A stretch of 64,000 bases of DNA from B30-G6 sp964633115 (lineage in GTDB: Bacteria; Desulfobacterota; Desulfobacteria; Desulfobacterales; B30-G6): positions 1 to 64,000 of the forward strand of contig CAZWEO010000002.1 of assembly GCA_964633115.1 (NCBI GenBank), in the 5' to 3' direction. Every line of letters starts with the position of its first letter. Position 1 is the first letter of the stretch. This document shows, in pieces, positions 1 to 8,828 of this stretch. A model generated the notes under the pieces. That model was given only the letters and a program-made list of their open reading frames with translations. It did no database searches and had not been told where the DNA came from. The translations under genes and the position numbers were made by a program.

Positions 1-1194
1 CAAATAGGGTTCCAGTATCTCAGGCGGTATCTGGGCTTTATAGACATTTCCATCAATGACATATGCCGGCGTACCCTCGATGCCCAGGGACAGACCGTCC
101 TGAATGTCCTTTCGCAGTTTCTGCACCAGCAGCGGATGCCCCACCATGCGGGCCAGGTCTTTGGTGGCAAGCCCGCTTTTTTTAGAAAGTTCTTTCATGT
201 TGATATGTTTGTACTCTTCTCTGAGACTGAAAAGCAGATCATTCATCTGCCAGAATCGGCCCTGGGACGCAGCGTAGAGCGCTAAGAGGGCCATTCTCCC
301 GGAGCCCGCGTGGACCTGCTCTTTTAATAATGGATTAAATTTCTGATCCATGGGGAAGTGTCGGTGAACGAGCCGAATCGAATCTGGATTACGTGAAATG
401 AGTTCCCGCAAGTAAAAGTGCATCTTGCGGCATTGAAAACAGCGGTAATCTGCATATTCGATAATCGTCAGGGATGGCTCTGTGGCCCCGATCCAGGGCT
501 CGCCCTCGGAAGTAATCCCGCTGGCAATTTCTGGTGATGCAATGTCGGGTTTAAAGGTCCAATAATCTGGAAAGAGCCCCCAGACCAGAATCCAGATCGA
601 CAGAAAAGGAAGGAGTATCACAGCGGTTTTGGCTCGGTTGTGAGTGATGAGATGCAAGTCTTTGCCAAGGCCCGCCAAAAAGCCACCTGAGCCGAATCGT
701 TTATTGATTAGCCAGGCGTAGTAAAGCAGAAAAAAATTGATGGCATAAGTCAGAATACACATCAAGCAGTAACTCTTAATTAGAAAAGTGGAGATACCTG
801 CGAATATTACGCTAAAAAGGCTATAGGTCAGGGATACAAAAAATATGCTTGGCCACATCCGTTTACGGGGACCATGCTCGAATCCGCTGATTGCCATGAG
901 AGCTAAAATCAGCATATATCCGAATATTCCCCAAACGGCGACGGGCATGCCCAGAAATACGGCATAAGGGCTTTGCGACACCGTATCGCAGTTGACAGAT
1001 TTGGTGATAGCGCAAAAGCTGCGATAACCGATGTCCACATAGACGCGGTGGTGCGATACTGCCAGATATATTGAATCCGCGAAACCGATCAGCGCCAGCG
1101 CGAGCACCATTCCGACATAGACCGGGTATGCCATCGGTTTGGGTGGCAGCTCTTTATTGTTGATTCTCAATCCGATATTTTTTGAATTTCCCAT
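1..1194 (-). CDS. VKOR-DsbA fusion, disulfide-bond forming membrane protein (3' end cut by window edge)
   Basis: I translated the minus strand from the ATG at 1194; the frame is open to base 1, giving 398 codons, so the C-terminus lies outside the window. The N-terminal part is a vitamin K epoxide reductase domain with several membrane segments. It has the loop cysteines in SFCAITKSVNC, a G-M-P motif and the redox pair CLMC. The C-terminal part is a periplasmic DsbA/thioredoxin-like domain with active site CFQC (C252, C255) and a cis-Pro loop GIEGTPAYV. In this family VKOR re-oxidises the fused thioredoxin domain and passes electrons to quinone, so the protein should introduce disulfides into exported proteins. 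Its start overlaps the upstream TPR gene by 28 nt, so the two are probably co-transcribed. Confidence 0.88.
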   Translation of the reverse strand, partial: MGNSKNIGLRINNKELPPKPMAYPVYVGMVLALALIGFADSIYLAVSHHRVYVDIGYRSFCAITKSVNCDTVSQSPYAVFLGMPVAVWGIFGYMLILALMAISGFEHGPRKRMWPSIFFVSLTYSLFSVIFAGISTFLIKSYCLMCILTYAINFFLLYYAWLINKRFGSGGFLAGLGKDLHLITHNRAKTAVILLPFLSIWILVWGLFPDYWTFKPDIASPEIASGITSEGEPWIGATEPSLTIIEYADYRCFQCRKMHFYLRELISRNPDSIRLVHRHFPMDQKFNPLLKEQVHAGSGRMALLALYAASQGRFWQMNDLLFSLREEYKHINMKELSKKSGLATKDLARMVGHPLLVQKLRKDIQDGLSLGIEGTPAYVIDGNVYKAQIPPEILEPYL

Positions 1195-3011
1195 CGGCCG
1201 TATCCTTTGACGGCGGCTTTTTTTAGCCAATCCACCTCAGGGGTTATCATGTATAGGGAAAGGGCCTCCTCGTATGATTTTTTGTGTGCATACAGCCTTC
1301 CCAAATATGCCCGGGCCGGGTAGAATCCCGGGTTAATTTCCAATGCGGAACGATACTGTGGTATGGCCAGTTCCCGTTTGTTGTTGTTTTCGTAGCGGCG
1401 GCCCTCTCTGAAAAGCCGTGTGACCGCCACGTCCGCCTGGTCTTGAATTTGCTTATACCCCGGGTGGTTTAAAACTGCTTCGTGCAGGTGGTCCAGGGCA
1501 TTGCGCTGCTTACCCTGGGCTAAGAGCACCAATGCCAAATTGAAGCGTGCATTGGGGTAGTCTGGGTTTTTGCGCACAGCAAGGGCTAAGTACTCCTGCG
1601 CTTCTTCTACTTGACCCTTGACAAAAAGAGCACGGCCGAGGCTGTTTTTCAGAGAGGGTTTTTTGGGATCCAGGATCACGGCTTCTTTAAAATGGAAAAT
1701 GGCATCAGACAATTTGCCGTCCTCTGCCAGCGCATGACCGAGTGCGTGGTGAACAAAATAATTTCCAGCGGTCGATCTAAGGGCATGCTCGAATAGTTTC
1801 CGGCTGTCCGACCACACCCCAACCTGATGCCAGGTTGTAAAAGAGAGCAGCATCAATACCAGTGTGGCCAGAACGGATAATATCTTCTCCCGATAACGCA
1901 GTCGTGACATGAGTTCGGGGACGCCCCAGGAAACAATAATTCCTATCCCGACAAGGGGAATATAGGTGTAGCGATCCGCGTGTGCAAAATCCCCGATTTT
2001 GATGAATCCGATAACGGGCAACAGGGTCACTATATACCAGAGCCAGCCGGTTAAGACAAAAGGATATTGCTTGCGCATCCGAACGATCCATACGGTTGCC
2101 AGTACGATTATCAGCCCCGCAAGGGCGGTTTTCCAAACAGAAAAATAGGTCGGCAGCGGATAAAAAACAGACAAGTCTCTGGGTAGTATCATCTGCCGCA
2201 GATATATGACATAGGATATGAGGGCATTGGCAAACCGGTCTCCCATGGGAAAGACTTCCTGACCCACCAATCCCTTCCCCTTTGCTTGAGCGATAATGGT
2301 GAGAAGCCCGCCTGCCAGGGCCAAGCATATAAAAAATCGCTTTTCCAATATAAAATACCAGAGATTCCGGCCGAATGATTTTCCGGATCGTTCCCTATTC
2401 CAACGACCCAGGGGCCAGAAGTCAATCAGAAGTAGAACCAGGGGTAGGGTCACGATCATGGGCTTTGCCATCAGCCCTAGCAGGAAGGTGACATGACAGA
2501 CGATATTGCGGCATGTGCCTTTTTTTTGGACATAGCTTACATAAATTGCCGTCGTCAGCATCCAGAAACAGGTGCTAAGGACATCTTTGCGCTCCGATAC
2601 CCAGGCCACCGATTCAACATGCAATGGGTGCAGGGCGAACAAGGCTGCCGTAAAAATAGATTTCATTGGACTGCCTGTGGTTCGGTAGAGAATAAAAAAC
2701 AGCAGCCAAGTGTTCAGCAGATGAAACATCAGGTTCGTGATGAGGTATCCAGCGGGACGGCCCTGCCAGGTCCAGGTGTCGAACATCAGACTCAGCCATG
2801 TCAGCGGGTGCCAAAACTCCGCATGGAAAGTAGAAAAGGCCCACAGGAGTCCTTTGATTTTCAAGCCCTTTTGGACCTCTTGGTTGTCGGTCACATAGAT
2901 ATGGTCATCAAGACTGACAAAATCATGATTCACCACCTGGCTGTACACGGCAATCGTTGCCAGCAGCACTAGTGCAATGAGCGTATTGATGAGGCGGCGG
3001 TCTTGAATCAT
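1167..3011 (-). CDS. Polytopic membrane protein with C-terminal TPR repeats (TMTC/GT-C-like)
   Basis: 614 aa. The N-terminal ~390 residues hold about ten hydrophobic segments. An acidic SLDDH motif lies in the first extracytoplasmic loop, the usual place of the acidic motif in GT-C glycosyltransferases, and HPLHVESVAW follows. Residues ~420-600 are TPR repeats (for example HHALGHALAEDGKLSDAIFHF) that should face the periplasm. This layout matches bacterial TMTC-like proteins, proposed protein O-glycosyltransferases, but no reaction can be proven from sequence. It starts 4 nt inside the upstream paralogue (ATGA overlap) and ends inside the VKOR-DsbA start, so the three form an operon. The nearby pilin is a possible substrate (inference). 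Confidence 0.8.
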   Translation of the reverse strand: MIQDRRLINTLIALVLLATIAVYSQVVNHDFVSLDDHIYVTDNQEVQKGLKIKGLLWAFSTFHAEFWHPLTWLSLMFDTWTWQGRPAGYLITNLMFHLLNTWLLFFILYRTTGSPMKSIFTAALFALHPLHVESVAWVSERKDVLSTCFWMLTTAIYVSYVQKKGTCRNIVCHVTFLLGLMAKPMIVTLPLVLLLIDFWPLGRWNRERSGKSFGRNLWYFILEKRFFICLALAGGLLTIIAQAKGKGLVGQEVFPMGDRFANALISYVIYLRQMILPRDLSVFYPLPTYFSVWKTALAGLIIVLATVWIVRMRKQYPFVLTGWLWYIVTLLPVIGFIKIGDFAHADRYTYIPLVGIGIIVSWGVPELMSRLRYREKILSVLATLVLMLLSFTTWHQVGVWSDSRKLFEHALRSTAGNYFVHHALGHALAEDGKLSDAIFHFKEAVILDPKKPSLKNSLGRALFVKGQVEEAQEYLALAVRKNPDYPNARFNLALVLLAQGKQRNALDHLHEAVLNHPGYKQIQDQADVAVTRLFREGRRYENNNKRELAIPQYRSALEINPGFYPARAYLGRLYAHKKSYEEALSLYMITPEVDWLKKAAVKGYGRWEIQKISD

Positions 3012-5074
3012 TTATTTATTCCATTCAGTTTTTCGAGAAGCAACTGTGAGATATCGGCGTGCAGGAGCGGTGGGATCAAGTTGTTATTATAATATTTTTC
3101 TAAGGAATTCCGAATGGTATTGCCGTCGTACATGCGGATGGCTCTGCCGGCGTAATACATGCCCCGCTTACTTGCCCCAGACCTAAGGCTATTGTCCATC
3201 AAGCAGACCAGGGGCAGAAGGTTTGACGGCGGTGTATTCAGTGCCTTTTCCAGGACCTGTTCGGCTTTCTTGTGGTGCCCTGCTAAATTGTAAGCCATAC
3301 CAAGATACAGCAGCGTTGTCTGGAAATATGGTTCCAGTGCCAGGGATTTTTCAAGATATGGGATGGCTTTTAGGGGCTGTTCCTGATGGATGAGAATCAG
3401 CGCCTTCTGATTGAGATAGCCTTCATGAACGCCCCTGGTATGAAGAAGTGGGTCTATTGTGATGGAGGCCTCTTGCAGTCTGCCCAAGCGTAAAAACAGG
3501 GCCGCGAGGTCATAGCGCGCCTTGGCACTCTTCGGATTAATGGCAATAGCCTGTTCGAGATGATCGACCGCTGCTGGGTAGTTCTCCATTTTTGCAAAGA
3601 TGCCGGCCATGTTATCCAGAATTGCGGGGTTCAGGCCGTTGCGGACCTGATAAAGTTTCAACGCCATTGAATAAAGTTTCAAAGCATTGTCGTAATTCCT
3701 GGGATGGGCATTTTCTCCATAGGCCATGTCATAGGCAAGATTGCTGAGCGGTCGGGCTCTGCCGGGAGCTTTTAGGGCGGCGTCCTCCCATAAGGACTTT
3801 TCGGTTGCCCAGGCACGGTTGCGAATGTTGGTACCCGTACCATAAGCGACCACCAACAGGAAAACAAATGCATAGATGGCATAAGGTATGAAATGCGAAG
3901 CATGTCCGTAACGTTTTAATAATCGATTCAATCCCATGGCAGCAGGGACAAAAATAAAAAAAGACGGCAAATAATTGCGATGTTCAAAAATGAGCTCGAG
4001 TGGAATAACACTCGATTCTATCACATGGTTAATAAAGAAAAACAAGATACTGAATCCGATCAAGGGGCTTTTCTTGAGGGCAGCGACACCTACAAAGGAT
4101 AAAACCATCAGAAGCAGAAGGGCTGGTAGCGTGGTCCAGGGATAAGCAAGAGAGGTTGAAATAACGATATCATGTTCAATCGATAAACGCGTCGGTGCCG
4201 GATAAAATATCAGGGTTATGTAATAGAAAAGCACCCTGATCTCTGTCAGCAGTCGTTGGCCCATGGAAAACGGGCGGGATTCATAACCTTTAAAGCCGGC
4301 GGATATGTCACCTTTCAGAAATAAAAAAACACCAATAATTACAAGCAAGATGCCTGAAATGGCGATGACCCCTATGAGTGTCTGGCGTACCTTTTTGCGA
4401 CCTAAATCCCGGAAAAAAATAAACTCTATCAAGATCAGGGAAATGGGTAGCATAACAGCGTTTTCTTTGGAGCCGAGTGCCAGCACATAACAGATTATAC
4501 AGCCGGCATAACCTATTAGACGGTATTTAGCATTAATGGTTAGCCTTGCCTTCAGGAAAGCATAGATGCCAAGAATATAAAACAGCCCGGCCATGACTGC
4601 CATCCGCTGTACGATGTAAGTAACGGCTTGGGTGTGTATGGGGTTGACGGCCCACAGAACTGTTGCCAAGACGGCAACCAGGCGTCTTTCGTCCAAAGCA
4701 ACGCTGGTCAGTTTCGGAGTGGCGTAGAAGGCCTGGATGACAAGATAGACAAAAAAAGAGGTCAGGATATGCAAGGCAACGTTTATCAGATGGTATCCAA
4801 AGGTGTTGTCTTGCCCAAAATACCAGTTCAGTGCAAAGGTCAGGCAGGCGACCGGCCGGTACATCCTACTTTTAGGTTTATAGGGATTGTTGGGATTGGC
4901 GTATAAGGTGCCTGCAAGGGTTTTGGCTTTCAGATTGTCGATATGCAGGTGGGTATTGTTGAGAATGTTGGGTTTGTCGTCAAATTGCCATGAAGCGTGA
5001 AAAGAATTGGCATAAACCGCCAGAATTATGGCGCTAAAGATGACCAATACCCATAGATTGTTTACTTTAGACAT
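3008..5074 (-). CDS. Polytopic membrane protein with C-terminal TPR repeats (TMTC/GT-C-like)
   Basis: About 688 aa from the ATG at 5074. It is a paralogue of the gene just downstream. A signal-anchor-like first helix is followed by an acidic loop motif FDDKPNI and about ten further membrane segments. NPIHTQAVTYIVQRM matches the HPLHVESVAWVSERK block of the neighbour. From residue ~430 there are six or more TPR units, for example AVDHLEQAIAINPKSAKARYD. Likely role: a GT-C-fold sugar transferase or scaffold with a periplasmic TPR. The function is not established. The gene overlaps its downstream partner by 4 nt. It lies 3' of the pilin terminator, so it needs readthrough or its own promoter, which I could not identify. 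Confidence 0.8.
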   Translation of the reverse strand: MSKVNNLWVLVIFSAIILAVYANSFHASWQFDDKPNILNNTHLHIDNLKAKTLAGTLYANPNNPYKPKSRMYRPVACLTFALNWYFGQDNTFGYHLINVALHILTSFFVYLVIQAFYATPKLTSVALDERRLVAVLATVLWAVNPIHTQAVTYIVQRMAVMAGLFYILGIYAFLKARLTINAKYRLIGYAGCIICYVLALGSKENAVMLPISLILIEFIFFRDLGRKKVRQTLIGVIAISGILLVIIGVFLFLKGDISAGFKGYESRPFSMGQRLLTEIRVLFYYITLIFYPAPTRLSIEHDIVISTSLAYPWTTLPALLLLMVLSFVGVAALKKSPLIGFSILFFFINHVIESSVIPLELIFEHRNYLPSFFIFVPAAMGLNRLLKRYGHASHFIPYAIYAFVFLLVVAYGTGTNIRNRAWATEKSLWEDAALKAPGRARPLSNLAYDMAYGENAHPRNYDNALKLYSMALKLYQVRNGLNPAILDNMAGIFAKMENYPAAVDHLEQAIAINPKSAKARYDLAALFLRLGRLQEASITIDPLLHTRGVHEGYLNQKALILIHQEQPLKAIPYLEKSLALEPYFQTTLLYLGMAYNLAGHHKKAEQVLEKALNTPPSNLLPLVCLMDNSLRSGASKRGMYYAGRAIRMYDGNTIRNSLEKYYNNNLIPPLLHADISQLLLEKLNGINK

Positions 5075-5172
5075 CAAACATCCACTTCGGTGATCGGATG
5101 GCTGTTATGGTTCCTAAGATAAAAAAAATAAGTATGGATATATTACCAATCCATGTTCAATTGAGCAATAAA

Positions 5173-5198
5173 AAAGGGAGAATCGAAATTCTCCCTTT
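5173..5198 (-). terminator. Rho-independent terminator of the pilin gene
   Basis: A perfect 11-bp stem (5173-5183 with 5188-5198) closes a 4-nt loop that reads UUCG on the minus strand. A T-run follows on that strand. It lies 50 nt after the pilin stop codon and should end the pilin mRNA, or attenuate readthrough into the TPR genes. Confidence 0.88.
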
Positions 5199-5247
5199 AT
5201 TTAATCTGGTTCGGCAATAAAGCCGCGAAAACAGATGATTTATATGC

Positions 5248-5688
5248 TTACTGGGCCATATACTTGGTGTAAGATTGGGCGGTCCAGCCGTTGGTTGTGT
5301 CGGCTGCAACAGCAGGCATAGCGGTCCGATAATCTTCAGGACATCGGCCGCTGGCATCTTCCACGATGATGGTAATCGTATTATTGGGATCTCCACCAAG
5401 GTCGGTTGCACCAAAACCGGTGGCGTTGTCACCAGACAGGGTTACACCTTGCCAATTGTTGAGCTGTGCAAAGGTCGGCAGGTCAACGTGGGACGGAATG
5501 GCGAAATAGTCCGCAACGGCGGCTGCAATCGTGCTGGCATCTGATTCGGTCCGGCTACAGAAACTCTTATTACGATAAGAAATAAAGTTAGGAATGGCGA
5601 TGGCAGCCAGGATACCGATGATGGCAATAACGATCATCAGTTCGATCAGGGTGAAACCTTTGTTGTTGGGTCTTAATTTCTGAAGCAT
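5248..5688 (-). CDS. pilA: Type IV pilin (major pilin-like, PilA family)
   Basis: 146 aa with a short basic leader and the prepilin peptidase site NNKG|FTLIELMIVIAIIG. Glu16 is the conserved Glu5 of the mature protein, and the hydrophobic N-helix runs to about residue 32. C43 and C115 could form a disulfide in the globular head. The ATG is preceded by an AGGAG site in an A-rich stretch. The subunit would be processed by PilD and assembled into type IV pili; no assembly ATPase or secretin gene is in the window. The divergent pilin head makes the exact role (major or minor pilin, motility, adhesion or electron transfer) open. It sits directly downstream of pilR, has a terminator behind it and a sigma-54-like promoter in front. 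Confidence 0.9.
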   Translation of the reverse strand: MLQKLRPNNKGFTLIELMIVIAIIGILAAIAIPNFISYRNKSFCSRTESDASTIAAAVADYFAIPSHVDLPTFAQLNNWQGVTLSGDNATGFGATDLGGDPNNTITIIVEDASGRCPEDYRTAMPAVAADTTNGWTAQSYTKYMAQ

Positions 5689-5816
5689 GTCGATTCTCCT
5701 TTTTTTTCGTTGTGGGGGTTATTTACGCAAACATTATTAATGTTGATCAATAAATTATCTGTTAAATATTTTGGTTTTCACCTCCTTTGTGTGTCATTCA
5801 GTTTAGCGAAGATTAC

Positions 5817-5832
5817 TGCAAGAGATATACCA
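5817..5832 (-). promoter_or_regulatory. Putative sigma-54 (-24/-12) promoter of the pilin gene
   Basis: Minus-strand TGGTATATCTCTTGCA carries GG and GC exactly 10 nt apart, the spacing required by RpoN. It is an imperfect match to TGGCAC-N5-TTGC. It would give a leader of about 118 nt before the pilin ATG. The adjacent gene encodes a PilR-type sigma-54 activator, and rpoN itself lies at 54.4 kb. This is the best candidate in the 284-bp gap; the rest of the gap is AT-rich. Confidence 0.5.
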
Positions 5833-5972
5833 CAGATAAAAAAAATAATCAATAAATACATACTCACTTGTTATTATTGAAGATAAATTTAATATAAACG
5901 TTTGTTCACATTGTATCTGGTGGATAGGGAGGCGAAAAAGTGACAAAAAGCGTCAGAGTATTACAAATCTTG

Positions 5973-7370
5973 TCACTTTTTGATATTGAGTTTATCTAAA
6001 CGGTAGCGAATTGATCGGAAGCTGATGCCTAAAAGCTCGGAGGCTTTATGCATATTGCCATTGCTTACTTTAAGGGCTTTTTCCAAATAGGCGCGTTCAA
6101 TTTCCACCAGAATGCTGTCCAGGGCAACCCCATGGGCCACCTCATCCAAATCATAACGGCGATTTTTGACACCTTCGATCCAGCGTTTTTTATAAATTGA
6201 TAACTCTAAGCTGTCTGGTAATAGGATATTGGTGCTGCTCAAAGCCACACTGCGCTCGAGCAGATTTTCCAATTCACGGATATTACCGGGGAAATCATAC
6301 TTTTTGAGCAGCTCAATGGCATAAGATGATATTTTGGATACGTCTTTCCCCATTTCTTTGGAGTATTTGTCCAGAAAAAATTGGGCCAGGGGTTTCAAAT
6401 CGCCCATACGCTCGCGCAGGGGTGGAACCTTGATCTCGATGACATTCAAGCGGTAAAATAGATCTTCGCGGAAGCGTTCGGCCATGATCTCTTTTTTCAA
6501 CTCTTTGTTGGTGGCGGAGATAAAGCGAATGTCGACGCTGATGTCCTGGGTGCCACCCACGCGTTTTAATATTTTTTCCTGAACAGCCCTGAGCAGTTTG
6601 ACCTGGAAACTGGTGCTGAGTTCACCGATTTCATCCAGGAAAACAGTGCCATTATGACCAACCTCAAAAAGGCCTTTTTTGTCATTGGTGGCACCGGTGA
6701 AGGAGCCTTTTTTATGGCCGAAGAACTCACTTTCCATAAGCGTTTCCGGAATGCTGCCGCAGTTGATGACGACAAAGGGATCATCTTTGCGATCACTTTG
6801 CTCGTGAATGGCTTTGGCGATCAGCTCTTTGCCCGTGCCGCTCTCACCGGAAATCAGAATATTGGTTTTGGTTTTGCCGACCTGTCGGATCATGTCGTAG
6901 ATATGCAACATACGCGGACTGCTGCCAACAATTTTGCCGAAATGCATTGTCTTGTCGCGATCGGCACTGCGAGCTTTTTTCTCCTGATCAATAGTTTTCA
7001 AGTCTAGAGCGTTTTTGATGGTATGCTTGAGTTCTTCATTATCAAAAGGCTTGGGCACATAATCATAGGCACCCTCGTTCATGGCCTCGACCGCATTCTC
7101 CGTGGTCGAATAAGCCGAGATCATGATCACAACCGTATCCGGGTTTTTTTCCTTGGCTTTTCGAAGGACCTCGATTCCGTTAAAGTCGCCGAGTTTAATA
7201 TCGCACAAAAGCAAATCGTAGGACTGTTTTTCGATCAGCTCGAAGGCTTTCTGGCCACTATCAGCGCTGGTTACCTGGCAACCTTCTTTTTTAAGAATAA
7301 TTTCAAGTAGTTCTATCATGCTGACTTCATCGTCGATCACCAGGATATGGGGTTTGCGCTGATCGGGCAT
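5973..7370 (-). CDS. pilR: Sigma-54-dependent response regulator, PilR type
   Basis: 465 aa of NtrC architecture. The receiver domain (~8-120) has acidic pocket D13/D14, phospho-acceptor D57 and a K in YVPKPF. The AAA+ sigma-54 interaction domain (~145-370) has Walker A GESGTGKE, the loop motif GSFTGA (Ser in place of the usual Ala) and Walker B VFLDEIGE. The C-terminal Fis-type HTH reads NMHKASELLGISFRSIRYRL, typical of PilR. When phosphorylated, presumably by a PilS sensor not present here, it should activate RpoN-dependent transcription of the adjacent pilin gene. It ends 284 nt before the pilin ATG. Confidence 0.88.
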   Translation of the reverse strand: MPDQRKPHILVIDDEVSMIELLEIILKKEGCQVTSADSGQKAFELIEKQSYDLLLCDIKLGDFNGIEVLRKAKEKNPDTVVIMISAYSTTENAVEAMNEGAYDYVPKPFDNEELKHTIKNALDLKTIDQEKKARSADRDKTMHFGKIVGSSPRMLHIYDMIRQVGKTKTNILISGESGTGKELIAKAIHEQSDRKDDPFVVINCGSIPETLMESEFFGHKKGSFTGATNDKKGLFEVGHNGTVFLDEIGELSTSFQVKLLRAVQEKILKRVGGTQDISVDIRFISATNKELKKEIMAERFREDLFYRLNVIEIKVPPLRERMGDLKPLAQFFLDKYSKEMGKDVSKISSYAIELLKKYDFPGNIRELENLLERSVALSSTNILLPDSLELSIYKKRWIEGVKNRRYDLDEVAHGVALDSILVEIERAYLEKALKVSNGNMHKASELLGISFRSIRYRLDKLNIKK

Positions 7371-7433
7371 AGCTACTTCCTTTCAAATCATAAAAAACAA
7401 GTATGACAGGCCCATTAAAAGGGCTACAAAAAA

Positions 7434-8747
7434 CTACTTTTGCTGGTGGTCACTTGATTGATACGCAATTTGACCGCCGGCAATGGTTAAGATGGGCCCG
7501 CCTCGTAATTCCCAGCCTTCAAAAGGGGTATTGCGACTTTTGGACTGGAAAGTTTGGGCTCTCACGAGAATAGGTTTATTCAAATCGATAACGGTGATAT
7601 TGGCAACGGTTCCGGGGATTAATCCCTTGGGAATACCCAATATTTGTGCCGGATTGGTGGACATACATTTGATGAGATCCATCAGGCTTAAATGCCCTTT
7701 GTCCACCAGTTTCAAGCCCAGAGGCAGCGAGGTTTCCAGACCGATAATCCCATTGGGCGCTTTTTCAAATGGAAGCTGTTTTTCATCGACATGGTGCGGA
7801 GCGTGGTCTGTAGCGATGGCATCCAGGGTGCCATCTGCCAGGCCCTGGATAATGGCCTGGCGATCTCGTTCAGAGCGGAGTGGCGGATTCATTTTGGCAT
7901 GCGTGCCGCTAAACTTTACAGCCTGATGCGTAAGCATAAAATAATGCGGTGCTGTTTCGGCAGTGACACGGATACCACGATTTTTGGCTCGCCGAATGGC
8001 GGAAACAGATTCAGCTGTGCTCACATGGGCAATATGTAATCTTGCCCCCGTCATTTCAGACAAGGCAATATCGCGCGTAACCATGACGCTTTCAGCCGTA
8101 TTGGGGATGCCGGGTATACCCAGTTCGTCCGCAATTCGGCCTGCGTTCATGGCACCGCCGGCAGCTAATTCGAGATCTTCGGCATGCGAAACGATGGGTA
8201 GATCCAGAGATTTGGCCTTTTCTAGTGCCGCTTGCATCAAGCGCTTACTCATAACCGGCATGCCATCATCCGAGAGTGCGACGGCCCCCGCCTTTTTGAG
8301 TGCGTTAAAATCGGTTAGCGCTTTCCCACGTAACCCATGACTTATAGCAGCACAGGGATAAACCGAGATACAGCCATGATTACGGGCCTTGGTTTGAATC
8401 CAGGCGGTTATATCAGCAGTATCGGTGACCGGATCCGTATTCGGCATACTGCAAACCGCTACAAAACCACCATGGGCCGCAGCACGCCCACCGGTCTCAA
8501 TGGTCTCTTTATGAGACTGCCCGGGTTCACGCAAGTGAACATGCATATCGATCAAGCCGGGTGTAACGATCTTGTCCGTTAGATCTATGGTTTGGATATC
8601 GCTGGGAAGGCTGCCGCTACTCCGATCCGTATCTTTTTGTGGGTTTGGGATCAGTTTATCAATACGCCCCTGGCGGATGAGTACATCCACATGTCCGTCC
8701 ACACGACCAGGATCGATAACGTGTCCATTTTTTAGTAGTAAGTCCAT
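7434..8747 (-). CDS. pyrC: Dihydroorotase
   Basis: 437 aa, the usual length of class I dihydroorotases. It converts N-carbamoyl-aspartate to dihydroorotate in pyrimidine synthesis. Metal ligands H69 and H71 are in IDMHVHLREPG. Further ligands are visible in SHAEDL, IAHVSTAES and the late ATDHAPHH motif holding the catalytic Asp. The gene is on the same strand as lepB upstream, but an AT-rich hairpin separates them. No aspartate carbamoyltransferase gene is adjacent in the window, although pyrB-pyrC pairs are common. Confidence 0.93.
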   Translation of the reverse strand: MDLLLKNGHVIDPGRVDGHVDVLIRQGRIDKLIPNPQKDTDRSSGSLPSDIQTIDLTDKIVTPGLIDMHVHLREPGQSHKETIETGGRAAAHGGFVAVCSMPNTDPVTDTADITAWIQTKARNHGCISVYPCAAISHGLRGKALTDFNALKKAGAVALSDDGMPVMSKRLMQAALEKAKSLDLPIVSHAEDLELAAGGAMNAGRIADELGIPGIPNTAESVMVTRDIALSEMTGARLHIAHVSTAESVSAIRRAKNRGIRVTAETAPHYFMLTHQAVKFSGTHAKMNPPLRSERDRQAIIQGLADGTLDAIATDHAPHHVDEKQLPFEKAPNGIIGLETSLPLGLKLVDKGHLSLMDLIKCMSTNPAQILGIPKGLIPGTVANITVIDLNKPILVRAQTFQSKSRNTPFEGWELRGGPILTIAGGQIAYQSSDHQQK

Positions 8748-8799
8748 AAATATAATCGTTTCAAGTTATTATGGGTATCAAGTACGGCGCAGCCGTCTA

Positions 8800-8828
8800 A
8801 AAATAAAATTGTGAAACAATTTTATTTT
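8800..8828 (-). terminator. AT-rich perfect hairpin at the end of lepB
   Basis: A 13-bp perfect stem (8800-8812 with 8816-8828) with a 3-nt loop. It includes the lepB stop codon, and an uninterrupted T-rich stretch follows on the minus strand. The stem is nearly all A-T with two G-C pairs, so termination would be weak; it may instead protect the mRNA 3' end. Confidence 0.5.

Noticed and set aside
2493..2972. 159-codon plus-strand open frame
   Set aside because: It is antisense to the conserved membrane-TPR protein and shows no family motif or ribosome-binding site.
7406..7426. GGCCC...GGGCT hairpin between pilR and pyrC as a terminator
   Set aside because: Only a 4-5 bp GC stem and no contiguous T-run immediately after it; too weak to call.
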